A program made the translations under genes and the position numbers. A stretch of DNA of 64,000 bases from Eleusine coracana subsp. coracana. Lineage: Eukaryota; Streptophyta; Magnoliopsida; Poales; Poaceae. Location: positions 55,674,071 through 55,738,070 of the forward strand of contig CM064432.1 in the NCBI GenBank assembly GCA_032690845.1. The letters run 5' to 3'. The notes beneath the pieces were generated by a model. It saw only the letters and a program-made list of their open reading frames with translations, made no database searches and was not told the DNA's origin. Positions 20,960 to 33,184 of this stretch are shown piece after piece; position 1 is the stretch's first letter, and each line of letters begins with the position of its first letter.

Positions 20960-23640
20960 ATGGCTTTTGTCGATATCAAGTTTCGCCCGGGAGACAAGAT
21001 CTGCTTTGGCACCATCAACCTCGTCGTCGACCAGCACGGGAACCTTGTCAAGCAAGAACGCATGGCCCGCTCGGTCGCTGCCATGGCCAATCAGAGCGAT
21101 CCGACCAGCCGATTCCCGCTTGGCTTCGACAACACGGCAACAACTTTCTAGGCGGAAACCCTCTCAGGCAACAACTCAACGTTGCTCGCAACGCCCCGAT
21201 CGACGACCTTGGTCGACTCTGATTACACTACGGTTGATCTCCCGGCTCATCACATGGATCAGTCGGATGAAGATCCCAAATTTTTCGATGAATCAAGATT
21301 CGTTGCAACAATCGACCTTGAAAGCGAGTTACTCCTGGACTTGATTGAAGGGCCGAGTGATTCAGAGAGTTGCTCCTCGGACTTCCACGAGGTATTCATG
21401 GTGGCACCTGCTGCCTAGGGACAAGCCAACGGAGAAACATCGGCGGTGGCTGCCGTGCACGGTACCGCACCGCGCGTAGACGGACAAGAAATGGACCTTG
21501 AAAATGGTGATCCAGATGCCGCCACTCCTCCACTCCGCAGACCAGATGCCCAGCAGAGATCCCGCGTCATAAGAAACCTAGACATGGGTGACCTCACCTT
21601 AAAACTTGATGGTAAAGATGTCTTGAAAACCCCACAGCACAACATCACGGCCGCGGAGACCCTCCTGCAAACAATAGAGTCCTTGCTCCAAGTCTCCCCA
21701 GAATTGACACCTCAGGTCAACCAATTAAAAGCGCACATCAGGGCTGCAGCTGTACTGGAGATGCATGCGGCACGATCAACACCGAGTAAGTCAGTTTCTA
21801 GGGCCGTCAGTTCGGTACCCAGGGAGGAGAGAAGAGACTGACAGCGCTCCAACCGGGACGCAACCCCGCCTACTATCCCCAGGTGCAGGCCCATTGCAGA
21901 ATACCATGATCGGCATCCGAGCGCCGACCTGCGCAATGGCATACCACCACGTGATGCGCGGGTCCGGCTGGACAACAGATACCAGGAGCGCGACGACGCG
22001 GCCCGTCGAGAGTACGAAGATGAACGGCGCCGGCGCGGTTGTGTTGACTACAAAAGTGACAACAGGCGGCAGCCACACAGAGACGATCATTACCATGATC
22101 GACGGGACGAGGGCCACTGCGATGATAGATCTCGCCGAGAAGCTGGCCGCGAACAAGAACGAACCCCGGTCACCGACGATTATGACGAGGAGGCTGGCAT
22201 TCGAGCCTTCACTCGATAGCTTTGAACCGTCAGCTGGTCGGTCGGCTTCAAGCCAGTCGGCATTGAGAAGTATGACGGCAAGACGGATCCACGTGACTTG
22301 CTTCATGTCTATTCGACAGCCATACGAGCTCTCGGCGGTGACAGTTTTGTCATGGCCAACTACTTACATGTTTGCCTAGCCCCAGCAGCAAGAACCTGGC
22401 TCACCAATCTGCCCGACAACTCCATCAGCTCCTGGGCGGTTCTTTGTTGGCAGTTCATCGCCAACTTTCAAGCCACCTTCGACAAGCCAGGAAACCACTG
22501 GGAGCTCGGCCAGATCAAGCAGCGGGACCAGGAGCCACTTCGAGAGTACATCCAACACTTTTGCCGAGTGAAAAATACCATCCCCAATATCTCGGATGCT
22601 CAGGTCATCGCCGCCTTCCAAGGTGGCCTTCGTGATGATGATCTGATAAAGAAGATTGGGAGGTTAGATACCTCCGGTGGATTGTCAGCTAAAGAACTGT
22701 TCACTATGGCCGACAAATATGCTGCGGGCAATTCGGCTCTCTTCCAAGTTTGCCAGTACAAGGAAGCGACCCCAAGGAACCAGTCGGGCTCAACCAATTA
22801 CAGTAAAGATGGCGACACGAAACGCAAGCAAGACCGAACGGTGGCCAACACCGAGCGTCCAACCAGGAGGAAACCGGTCCCTCAGGATGACTTCAACAAG
22901 ATGCTCGATGGCCCTTGCCTACTTCACGATGGAGCTCATAAAGCTAGGGAATGCTTCAAGTTGAAGAACTTCGCCCATCACGCCCTGAAGGTCTGCAAGG
23001 AACGCCCCTGGGTCCCCAAGGGTGGCAAGAACGACTCGGATAAGGATAACCAAGATGAGGATAAGGAGGACTTCCAAGATCCCAATCGCGAGATCAATTA
23101 CATCTGTGGCCAGTCCACAGCAGATTCGAAGCACCAGTAGAAGATCCTTTACACAGAGGTCCACTCGGTCTCACCGGCAGTACCTGAATATCTACGATGG
23201 TCAGAGGTCCCAATTACCTTTGATCAGTCGAACCACCCGAATCACATCCCCAGGCCCAGGAAATATCCCTTAGTACTAACACCGACTGTTAATCGGGTTC
23301 GGCTAAATCGGGTACTGGTAGATGGTGGTAGCAGTTTGGACATCCTCTTCATGAAAACCTTCAAGGATCTCGGCATACCTTTGGCCGACCTCAAGCCAAG
23401 CCGGTCGCCATTTCACGGCGTGATCCTAGGCATGCAAACAGTCCCTCTGGGGCAAATCACTCTGCCTGTGACCTTCGGCACTCGGGGGAACTACAGGACG
23501 GAGCGCATCACCTTCGAGGTCGCCGACCTCGACTCTACTTATCACGCCATCATAGGGCGGCCAGCCATCACCAAATTCATGGCGAAACCTCATTATCCTT
23601 ATATGATGATGAAGCTGCCAGGACCAAACGGTGTCATATC
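20960..23640 (+). pseudogene. gag: gag and aspartic protease of Gypsy copy 2
   Basis: One frame runs from ATG 20960 through the whole region, broken by stops and not by shifts: TAG 21149, TAG 21416, TGA 21839, TAG 22217, TGA 22223 and TAG 23138. The retrotransposon gag domain is at about 22270-22720 (IEKYDGKTDPRDLLHVYSTA, then WELGQIKQRDQEPLREYIQ). A zinc-type region CxxHxxxHxxxxC follows near 22915-22955. The protease has VLVDGGSSLDILF at about 23308-23346 and a fold ending YPYMMMKLPGPNGV at 23637. Gag would form the particle and protease would mature it. A later LTR insertion at 23641 separates this from the rest of pol; the frame resumes at 25954. Confidence 0.9.
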
Positions 23641-23892
23641 TGATGTAAATATGGCCCGATCTTCCGAGAGGTAAGGGGATAAACTCGAATTTGGGGAACT
23701 CGGTGTCGACGACCCGGCTTGAATCAGACAAGATCCAACCCCGCAACCATTACACCAAGCACAACTTGATTGTTCCTGCAAGCGAAATCGAGAACACAAG
23801 CAAGAGAGGATAAACACGCAATCTGAAATTGCAAATATGGATGAAGCGAATCACAAGAAAAGGTTCAAGCTCTAAACACAAAAGGACTAATC
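23641..23892 (-). repeat. Truncated 3' LTR of the nested element
   Basis: About 250 bp nearly identical to 25191-25442. Similarity stops after AAAGGACTAATCGCC, beyond which gag-like sequence begins. The rest of the 3' LTR is deleted. Confidence 0.88.
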
Positions 23893-24077
23893 GCCTCAAT
23901 GCGGTGGACAACAGTGTTGATGTGACCCATCAACTCGGCAAACTTTATTTCCATGAATGTACGCTGGTCCGCAAGAAGCTTCGTGAGCTCGGCCTTGGAG
24001 ACGCAATCATTGAAGTCTGTAGGGGACTCCAACTCTCCAGGTGTCACTTTCCCTTTCTCTGACATGGTTAAAAGCAA
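23865..24077 (-). pseudogene. gag N-terminal fragment of the nested element
   Basis: ATG at 24077 or 24065 (MLLTMSEKGKVTPGELE...) starts a short frame that runs into the truncated LTR near 23890. It is compatible with the acidic N-terminus of a Gypsy gag, but no gag domain remains. Identification rests mainly on its position behind the primer-binding site. Confidence 0.5.
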
Positions 24078-24089
24078 AAGACAAGACTA

Positions 24090-25178
24090 AACAAAAAGAT
24101 TAGCCCTATCAACTAGCAAGCAGCAGAGGGTGTAGAAAGTGGAAAACAATATCAGAAGCAATGTATCACAATCTTGCAAGTGTTCTTACCAAAGCCAAAC
24201 AGGTCGACACAATCTATAGTTGAGCTTGGGTGTAACAGTTGCAAGGAAGAAACCTGTGCTGCAATATGTATAGCTTGGAAGGCTAATATGTATGTCACTG
24301 GAACACAATTCAATAACAGATAGTAGCACTGAATAAATGTCCAAAGCAGTGTCCTAATTGCTGGCAAAAGAATCGTGTTCAAAAACAGTTGTGACAGCAA
24401 GAACAATGGCAAAGAACAATGGAAAAGACATCAAGGAACAAAACTGACTTCACAGACTTAGAATTTTCAGGGCGGGGGGGGGGGGGGGTGCAAATCAAAA
24501 TCTTGATTTTTTTGTATGATTTTTCCACTATTTTTCTGTGAGAGAGGAACACAAAGGAAGGAACCACAAGAAGTTTCAACTCAAACAGAGGCAAAACAAA
24601 GGGCAGGCAAAATCTCAAAGTTTCACCGAAAGCGCTATTTTTGACTTGATAATTTTTTTTCTATTTTTTCCCGATTTTTATTGAATTTTTTGACGAGGGC
24701 ACATCTAGTGTGGGTCACCTCAACTTTGAGTCAAGAATCTGCTGTAAAAATTTCAGCCCAATTGGAGCAACGAGCGAGAAGTTATGGCTATTTTACCAAA
24801 GGTATGTCAAGATAGGGTTTGAGGGGTGAGTGGGGGGGAAAAAACCGAATCGGGTAGGGTTTTTTTGTTGGCAACAGATTGTGGGTGTGGTGGGTGGGTG
24901 ACATGATGGTGAATCCAATGGAAAACACGATGGTGATGGTGGTGTGCAGCGGAGATCAAAACACAAACCGAATCGAAACACAAATTCAAACCAGCAACTG
25001 AACTCGACTAGGACACAAACTCAACACTACGGACTCTGAAATTAAATTATGCAAAGGCTAAACAGTGTCTAGGATGGTGGGGAAAATTTTTTTTGTAGGC
25101 TTTTTCATGGACAAAAGGTGATGAACACAAACGAATCTAAAAGGAAGAACACGATAATAGCTCACGGGGAACCTGGAA
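24090..25178. other. Untranslated leader of the nested element
   Basis: No gene seen. Contains a run of 15 G at 24474-24488, and TG/GGTGG-rich sequence around 24820-24945. It lies between the primer-binding site and the gag fragment. Confidence 0.55.
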
Positions 25179-25188
25179 ATCTGATACC
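25179..25188 (-). other. Primer-binding site of the nested element
   Basis: Minus strand TGGTATCAGA, two bases from the LTR end at 25191. It matches the first 10 bases of the complement of the initiator methionine tRNA 3' end. Confidence 0.8.
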
Positions 25189-25190
25189 AC

Positions 25191-25953
25191 TTGATGTAAA
25201 TCTGGCCCGATCTTCCGAGAGGTAAGGGGATAAACTCGAATTTGGGGAACTCGGTGTCGACGACCCGGCTTGAATCAGACAAGATCCAACCCCGCAACCG
25301 TTACACCAAGCACAACTTGATTGTTCCTGCAAGTGAAATCGAGAATACAAGCAAGAGAGGATAAACACGCAATCTAAAATTGCAAATATGGATGAAGCGA
25401 ATCACAAGAAAAGGTTCAAGCTCTGAACACAAAAGGACTAATCGCCACAGTGGTGTAGAACAAGAACAGGGGCCCTGGATTACTGTAAAAGGACTTGTCG
25501 CCACAGTTACAATAATTCGATCAAGTTTCTCTCTGGAAAACTGAACTAAACAAAACCCCAAACTAAAAGACGGCGGCTACTGAGTTTATGTTGGAAACAA
25601 AGACGTCCTAGGGTTGGGGCGACCAGGGGGGGCGCCCACAACATGGGCTTAAGGCCCGACATGATACATGGCCAAGTTGGCCCAAAATAGGTGGCACAGC
25701 ACCTTGTCATGGTCACATATTATGACTCACGACCCTTCTGGAGCTAGGACTAGAACCAAAACGACAGCGTCGTCGTCCTCTTTCCAACGCATCAAAGAAC
25801 GCCTCGTTTGGACGTCAGATGTGGGAGATATCATCAAAACCGTGAAGGGGTGTCAGCTGAATCCGAGACGAACGCGGCGACCGAATTGGTGACGACTTGT
25901 AACTTGGGGAAGGCCATGATACACGCGTATCCAGCATGGTGATGTCCTCATCA
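25191..25953 (-). repeat. 5' LTR of the nested element
   Basis: 763 bp. On the minus strand it begins TGATGAGGACATCACCATGC and ends ...TTTACATCA. The short terminal inverted repeat is TGATG/CATCA. The family is not identified; the methionine primer fits several Gypsy and Copia lineages. Confidence 0.85.
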
Positions 25954-28900
25954 ATCTCACTCCACTCGGATGTGCAGACATCATATGACTGCGACAACGG
26001 CAGTTGCGAGTTGACCAAGAAAATAGTGGCGGCATCAGAGCTGGCCGAGTTGAAGGGAGCAATCGCAACGGCTGAGGAGGCCATGCTTGACCCTGCTCCC
26101 AGGAAGGCGCTGAAGACTACGGTACACGCAGACGCCATAGAGTCCAAGAAGATTAGCCTAGATGATAGTGATGTATCCAAGACCACCAATATCAGGGTTA
26201 ATTTAGGTGACAAATAGGAAAGCGCGCTCATCCTTTTTCTTAGAAATAATAAAGATATATTTGCATGGAAACCTTCTGATATGCCAAGTGTTCCAAGGGA
26301 AAAGGCTGAGCAAAAACTTCATGTTCGCGAAAATGCCAGGCCGGTAAGGCTTAGACGATTCTCGCAAGACCGAAAGGATGCGATTAGGAAAGAAATTGGC
26401 CGACTGCTGGCAGCCGGTTTTATTAAAGGAGTTTTCCACCCCGTCTGGTTGGCCAACCCAGTTCTAGTGCGGAAGAAGAATAAGGAGTGGCGGATGTGCG
26501 TGGATTACACCGACCTTAACCAAGCCTGCCCAAAAGATCCATTCACCCTTCCACGTATTGATCAAGTGGTCGATTCGATGGCTGGATGCGCTTTGTTGTG
26601 CTTCTTAGATGCCTATTCAGGGTACCATCAGATTCCCTTAAACCAATCCGACCAGCTTAAAACCTTGTTCATCACGCTGTTCAGAGCCTTTTGTTACACA
26701 ACAATGCCCTTAGGCCTGAAAAACACCGGTGCCACCTACCAGCGAACTATGCAGCGATGTTTGGACAACCAGATAGGAAGGAATGTTGAAGCTTACGTAG
26801 ATGACGTGGTAGTCAAGACTCAGATTTCCACCGACTTGATATTCGACCTAGACAAAACATTCGGCAACCTTCGGAAATACAATATGAAGCTAACTCCGGA
26901 AAAATGCGTCTTTGGGGTCCCATCAGGAAAATTACTCAGTTTTCTGGTATCACATAGAGGGATTGAAGCTAATCCAGAAAAGGTAAATGCCATATTATCA
27001 ATGGGACCTCCACATTCGCAAAAAGACATTCAAAAGCTCACTAGCTGTATGGCGGCGCTCAGTCAGTTTGTATCATGACTCGGTGTTCGAGGGTTACCCT
27101 TTCTTCGGCTACTCAAGAAGCAAGAATCATTCATCTGGAATGATGATGCACAAAGAGCCTTGGATGATTTCAAGGCCTACATTAGTGGTCCTCTGGTGTT
27201 AACTCCTCTAGAACCGAAGGAACCTTTGCAGCTGTACATTTCTGCAACCATACACATTGTCAGCACCGTGCTGGCGGTGGAACGAGCAGAAGATGGCAAG
27301 GCTCAAAAGGTGCAACGACCGGTTTATTTCATCAGTGAGGTATTATCGGACTCCAAGGTACGATATTTCCAGCTTCAGAAGCTAATTTACGCATTACTGA
27401 TGACATCTCTGAAGTTGAAGTATTACTTTGAGGATCATCCAATTGAAGTCCAGACGTCGTTCGGCTTAGGCGAATTGCTGCACAAAAGAGAGGCCACAGG
27501 GAAAATTGCCAAAGGGATCATCGAGCTCGGATCATATGATATCACCTTTAAGTCCTGTGACTCAATTAAAGGTCAAGCTTTGTCGGACATCATTGCCGAG
27601 TAGACAGAATGCGAGTTACCGCCCAGCCCGCATGAATTAAGCTATTGGAAAATGGCGTTTGACGATTCCTTGCAACTGGAAGGTGCTGGGGCAGGGGTTA
27701 TATTAACATCTCCTGATGGAGTCAAGCTGTGGTATGTCCTTCGAATGCACTTCCGCGCGTCTAACAACACCGCAGAGTATGAGGCACTATTGCATGGACT
27801 TCGGACAGCTATCTCACTCGGTGTCCAAAGAATAAGCGTTTCCGACGACTCGGCGCTAGTAATTAATCAGGTAACAAAGGAGTGGCGTTGTTCCCACGAG
27901 AGCATGATAGCCTACTGCACTGAAGTTCGGAAGCTAGAAGACAAGTTTGATGGCATCGAGTATAAACATGTCCTGCGCAAGTATAACGAAGAGGCGGACG
28001 AACAGGCCAAACTTGGGTCTAGTAGATCTAAAATACCTGATGGAGTATTCCTCGACAATCTACATAAGCCATCTGTACTAACCCAGCAAACTATGGAGCA
28101 GTCGGCACTGAAGGCGGGGGCAGCACCACAGGTAGCTGTCATTGAGGTAGATTGGCGCACTCCCTTCATTGAGTATTTGGATCGTGGCACACTACTGACC
28201 GACAAAGACGAAGCCCTCCGAATTATTCGCAAGTCACGATCATATTGTATAGTTGACCATTACCTGTACAAGCAAAGCCCACATGGTGTACTGATGAAAT
28301 GCTTATCTCAAGATGAAGGCAGAGCTATATTAGGAAACATCCACGCTGGCATTTGTGGGAATCACGCAGGCCCATCCACAATTGCGGCCAAAGCAATGAG
28401 GCAAGGGTTTTATTGGCCGACCGCTGGTGCTGATGCCAAGGAAATTGTCCGAAAGTGTGAAGGTTGTCAGTTCTTTGCCCGACAGATGCACGTACCTGCC
28501 ACAGAGCTCCACAATATCCCAATAACTTGGCCATTTTCAGTATGGGATTTAGACATTGTCGGACCTTTCATGAAAGCTCAAGGGGGCTTTACTCACCTTT
28601 TCGTGGTAGTGGACAAGTTCTCTAAATGGATCGAAGCAAAGCCAGTCGGTAAGATTTCGGCAAAGAAGACCATCGAGTTCATTACCAAAATAGTCACTTG
28701 GTTCGATGCCCCACACAAGATCATCACTGACAATGGTACTGAGTTCACAGCAGAGGAGTTCAAAGAGTTTGCAAGCCGAGTAGGCTTTAAGATTGGCTAC
28801 GCTTCGGCCGCCCATCCACGGAGCAATGGCTAGGTTGAGAGGGCAAACGGCCTCTTGCTTTCTGGAATTAAGCCCCGTATATTTGACCGGTTGGAAAAGT

Positions 28901-29388
28901 ATGCTCAATGTTGGGTTCGAGAATTGCCATCTGTATTGTGGGGACTTAGAACCAACGTAAGTCGTGCCACCGGGCACTCTCCTTTTTCTCTGGTTTATGG
29001 CTCGGAAGCCATGTTACCAACCGAGATTTTGTTTGCCTTCCCCCGTGTGGCAGCGTATGCAGAAAAAACCTCCAATGACCACAGGTGTGATGACTTGTTA
29101 TTGTTAGAGGAGCAGCGCGATGCCACGTTATTGTGGTTGGCAAAGTACCAGCAAAGCTTGCGACGTTATCACAACAAAAACGTCCGAACACGAGACTTTT
29201 CAGTCGGCGACTTGGTCTTGAAGCAAGTCCAATCCACGGTGGGTAAGCACAAGCTGTCGGCCCCATGGGAAGGACCCTTTTTTGTAAAATAAATCATTCG
29301 GCCGGGTGCATATCGATTGATGCGTGAGGACGGGTCGGACCTTCAAAGTTCTTGGAACATATCCCAGATATGTCGTTTTTATGCCTAG
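25954..29388 (+). pseudogene. pol: pol of Gypsy copy 2: linker, reverse transcriptase, RNase H, second RNase H, integrase
   Basis: The frame continues from gag-protease after the nested insertion. The linker ends VNLGDK-TAG at 26215-26217, shared with copy 1. Reverse transcriptase (about 26300-27000) has MCVDYTDLNQACPKDPF, YSGYHQIPL and YVDDVVVK (near 26800). RNase H is at about 27160-27600 and the RVT_3-type RNase H at 27650-28020 (FDDSLQLEGAGAG, AEYEALLHGL, SDDSALV, EEADEQAKLG). In integrase, HAGICGNHAG is followed by the cysteines of CEGCQFF, and the core has DIVGPF, ITDNGTEF and VERANG. Further in-frame stops are at 27076 (TGA), 27601 (TAG), 28831 (TAG) and 29290 (TAA); the final TAG is 29386-29388. 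All pieces share one frame, so decay is by nonsense changes only. Confidence 0.92.
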
Positions 29389-29876
29389 TATTTATAGTTT
29401 ATTGTAACTATTCTTATTTCATTAATTGAACTTACATACATTATGGTCATGATATCTGGTTTGGCAATTTATGATTTCTATGAATAATTGTTGTTATTGT
29501 TCAAGTCATGGCTCAAATTCTGATACTTGGTATCACCTTAACTCGTGCATGTCGACCAAGCGGGTTACTTAGTCCCCAGGGTTCTTGCCGTCTGTTGGGG
29601 ACCAAGGCAATTCTCCCAATTTGCATATGCTTGACCAAGTGAGTTCTTAGTCTCTATGGTTCATATCGGTTATTGGGAGCGTTGTTTAGAGGGCTGACAT
29701 GAGTGGTGTATTGGTTGTGAGTGTTTAACACGAGTTCATACAATACATATACGAAGCAGCGCGGCCCAAGAATTCGTTACAATCCTGGTAATGAATCTAG
29801 ACCTTAGTGGTTTGTTAAACCTTAGTTATATTACAGCAATAGAGATGTAATATAGTACTTTAATCTTTACAACACC
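29389..29876. other. Spacer between pol and antisense gene in Gypsy copy 2
   Basis: Noncoding, homologous to 4177-4658 of copy 1. Holds the two convergent 3' ends. Confidence 0.6.
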
Positions 29877-32800
29877 CTACATTTTGGGTAAGGGATCTAG
29901 CTCTATTTGGTCAGCTAAAATATGCGTCGTTTTTTACGCTTCAGCAACAAGGGCTCCACATTTCTCATCGGAGAGATCTTCGTGGAAACCTTCTGCCATC
30001 ACATCTAGATCTATGCTAGGAATGTGGGACTTTGCTATTGCCAGGACTTGTGCGCCAGCCAGCTCTGCAACATGTCGAGCATGTTCTTTTAGTCGGTCGG
30101 GTGCCCCTAGTAGCCTAGTCATCAGGTCTCGACACTGAGGTGGTTTTTCTTCAGGGTATACATATTAGGCGACCACCTCTGCATCCTTCTGAAGAGCTAC
30201 AAGAGACCATCGAAGGTTTTCATCACCCTCTATAAATTTCTTCTTCAAAAGCTCATAGGACCACTTTGATCCTATAGGAGTACAATAATCACATATATCT
30301 AGTACAATGAACTTGGATATGAAGGTATTAAATGAATAAGCACTTACCTCTTGGCGTTTCTCAACTTCCGCCTTTTCAGCTTCAAGGGTGGCAACCTTTT
30401 CCTTATACTCTTCTTTAAGCTTTTCAACTTCTTTGAATGCTTTCTGGAATTGGTTTAGCTCGTCCATAGCCTTTTTGAAGATCTTTTCAGCATTGGATAG
30501 TTCGGTTTCTAGCACTGTGTTTCTCTCCCTTTGGCTTTTTATTGTACCTTCGGCATATGTCAGTTAAAAACATTTTAGTACACATATATATATTTTTATG
30601 TATAGGTACATTCATTTTTTACCTTCGGCCCTTTTCTTCCACAAATTTTGAGATTCTTGCATTATCTTGAAGTCGTCTTTTAGCTTTTCAAAATTTTTCT
30701 TGATCTTTGCCGAGTCCTGGAGCTGCTCCTTTAATCCTTGATTCTCGGACTTCAAATTTTCAATAGCTTGGGCAAACGACTCCAGTTCTTTTATACGGCC
30801 TTGACTTGCAAGTTGAATTGCCGACTGAGCATCTTGTTTTTGCTTTAGTTCCAGCACCCGTGATACCTCTGTATGGAAGAGGTCAGATATTCATATTCCA
30901 GAGATCGCATGTGAGGAATAGTGTATGTGGTTTTTGTACCTTGTAGGTTAAATTGAAGTTCATCAACTTGGGATGAACGGGCCTTTAGATCGACTGACAA
31001 GCGCCCGACTTCCAATCTTTCTTTGGCAAGCTGATCTTCTATGTCTACGGCTTTTGCACAATGCCTTTTAGCATGTTGCAGAAGCTTAATCTTGTTGGCC
31101 ATTTGGGTTTTCAGAGCCTGCAAATAGGGTGAGTTATACAGGTGGAATTACACAACTAGGTTTGGTGACTATTATTGGGATTATTTTTCAAGAAGGGAGG
31201 ATTACCTGCAAGGAATGGTAGGCTTTTTCAGTGTAAGCCTCAAAATTTTTTAACTCCGCTTGTTCTACCGACTCATCAAATCCAGCAATGGCAAATGGGC
31301 CACTGTGATATACTACCCTGGTCGGCGCGGGTTGTTCCGGACCACCCTCATTTACCACTCGGTGAATTGGAGTAGGCATGATATTTTCCTCCATACCAAT
31401 TGGATACTCATATGTTGGTTCAGGCACCTTTTCAAATATTAACGATGCTCTTCAGGGTCGGTGGAGGCAAGAGTATTGGCAGTTGTTGCTGTCTCAGGCA
31501 TATTCAGATTTGGGATATCAGGTGATTCAGCCTGGCTAGCTTCCGGCCGAGTGGATTGGGATGCGTTCTGTGAGTCACTCGGCTTCTCGGCCGAGTGGCC
31601 TGGGACATCATCTTTGGATGTCGTGACAGACAGAGCATCTTGATCTTTTTCAGGAACTGAACTTTGCGCCAGGACTTCTTCAAATGATGTTCGCCCGGAT
31701 GACCTGTCAATTAGATAGAGATTACACAATTATTCAAATGGAGAGCTGCATCAAGTTACATTGTTCTGTTTACCTTGAGCGGCATTTGAATTTTAGACCT
31801 GACACCTTTGGTGGGGGGCTAGTTGGCCTTGAGGTACATGTTGTATCTAGCGCCGCCTCATGGGTGCCTGCCTTGCTTGGTTCACTTGGACGACTTTGCT
31901 CTTTCTCGTTTTCATCCATGGCCCGTCGAGTAATAGAGGTCTTCTCTGAAGTCTTTTTCTTTGCCTCTTCTTGAAATCTAGCTATTCTTTCAGCTAGCGA
32001 CTCTTTTTCATCAGAGTCTTCAATGTGAGCCTTGCGGCGCTTGGAGGCTGATGGTTGAGTGGGAGACTTCTTTTGTGGCATCAGCGGCAATGGTGGATTG
32101 GATACAAATACATCAAGGTTCTGCATAACATGTGATGTGTTATTCGATACTGGACATCATGAATAAAGTATTGATTATTCAGGCAAATAACTTATTAAAC
32201 TCCTGCCAGTCTCGGAATGATGTCCCTTTAACGCGCTTGCTGGAGTCCAACCAATAAGTGAGGAAAAAATGTTCTCCAGACGTAAAGTCAATTCCCTGTC
32301 AAACAAAACTTCTGGCACTTCCATCGTGCGGTCTGAACCCAATTGAAATTTCCATCCTAGAACATGGCATTTCTTAATAGGCTGCATGCGGCAATAAATG
32401 AAGCTCGTGGCAACGTGTACTCCACTGTATCCTTTGGACTTGAGAAAGGCAATATGCTGCAATATGTCATCAACCTGAGATTTCTTGTTTGGATTGGCCT
32501 TTGCTGACCACTCGGGTTGTGGCTTGGGGGCTTCAGCTGTAGTCTCTGACAAAGGTGGAGCATGGTTTCCATGGTAAAACCAGTCCGCGTGCCACCCTTT
32601 GTTGGTTGATGGAAGTGGCACATCAATATATTTGGACTTATTTCTTAATTGGAATCCAGCCCCCCCCCCCCCCCCCTATGACATTACTATTGTTTGACTT
32701 CAAAACAAAAAGTTCTTTGAAAGTATCAAAATGGGGATAGATACCCAAGAACACTTCACACAGGTGAATAAATATGGCGATGTGCAAAATGGAATTCAGA

Positions 32801-33148
32801 TTTAGATTAACAAGATTGATGCCATAGAAGAAAAGAAGACCCCTAAAGAAATCGCAACAAGGGATCCCAAATCCACGATAGAAAAAGGAGGAGAAAACAG
32901 TAATTTGGTCGATGGGAGGTTGGGGAAATCTCTGACCTATGGCTTCGATCCATCCCTCGGTCTGTTGATCCTGAAGCACGCTGTCAATCACCAATCTGTT
33001 AATTTTCTCTGAATCCATGGCAGACACGAGGAACTCCTTGATAGCGATAGGGATATCAAAGATTTTTTTCTTCGTATTCGCCCTTTCTAGGAGGGGATTG
33101 CTTCTCGGATTGAGCCTCGGTGTTTTGACGGGTATGCTTCGGGGCCAT
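29877..33148 (-). pseudogene. Antisense, intron-containing gene of Gypsy copy 2
   Basis: Counterpart of 910-4176. ATG at 33148 (MAPKHTRQNTE...). The Transposase_28-like region is at about 32950-32560 (FFRGLLFFYG, SILHIAIF, HFDTFKELFVLK, GWHADWFYHGNHAPP). An S/K/E-rich exon follows at 32126-31770, then an acidic exon (31700-31200) and coiled-coil exons (31110-30170) with heptad-like KLEE/ELEKLK repeats, ending PKM-TAG at 29877. Introns match those of copy 1 in position. The first donor, GTAAGTT in copy 1, is ATAAGTT here, so this copy may not splice correctly. A G tract of 17 at 32660-32676 (C on the plus strand) corresponds to 5 G in copy 1 and shifts the frame. Function unknown. Confidence 0.75.
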
Positions 33149-33184
33149 TGCTCTTGTTTTAGCACAGAGGAAACTGATGCGTGG

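Larger units (their letters stand above)
23641..25953 (-). mobile_element. Internally deleted LTR retrotransposon nested in Gypsy copy 2
   Basis: Direct repeats starting TGATGTAAAT at 23641 and 25191 are LTRs of a minus-strand element. The right one (25191-25953) is complete and ends CATCA. Next to its inner end lies, on the minus strand, AG then TGGTATCAGA, a tRNA-iMet-type primer-binding site. The left LTR keeps only about 250 bp. The flanks are ATATC (23636-23640) and ATCTC (25954-25958); the uninterrupted copy 1 reads ATTTC at this place, so the TSD was probably ATCTC with one later change. All of pol is missing. The deletion joins early gag to the LTR near 23890. Confidence 0.88.

Noticed and set aside
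23865..24077. Small host gene on the minus strand
   Set aside because: It sits between the primer-binding site and LTR of the nested element and runs into the LTR; best read as a gag remnant.
26300..29388. Active Gypsy pol in copy 2, since the YVDD and integrase motifs are intact
   Set aside because: Several in-frame stops in RT, RNase H and integrase, and a 2.3-kb insertion upstream.
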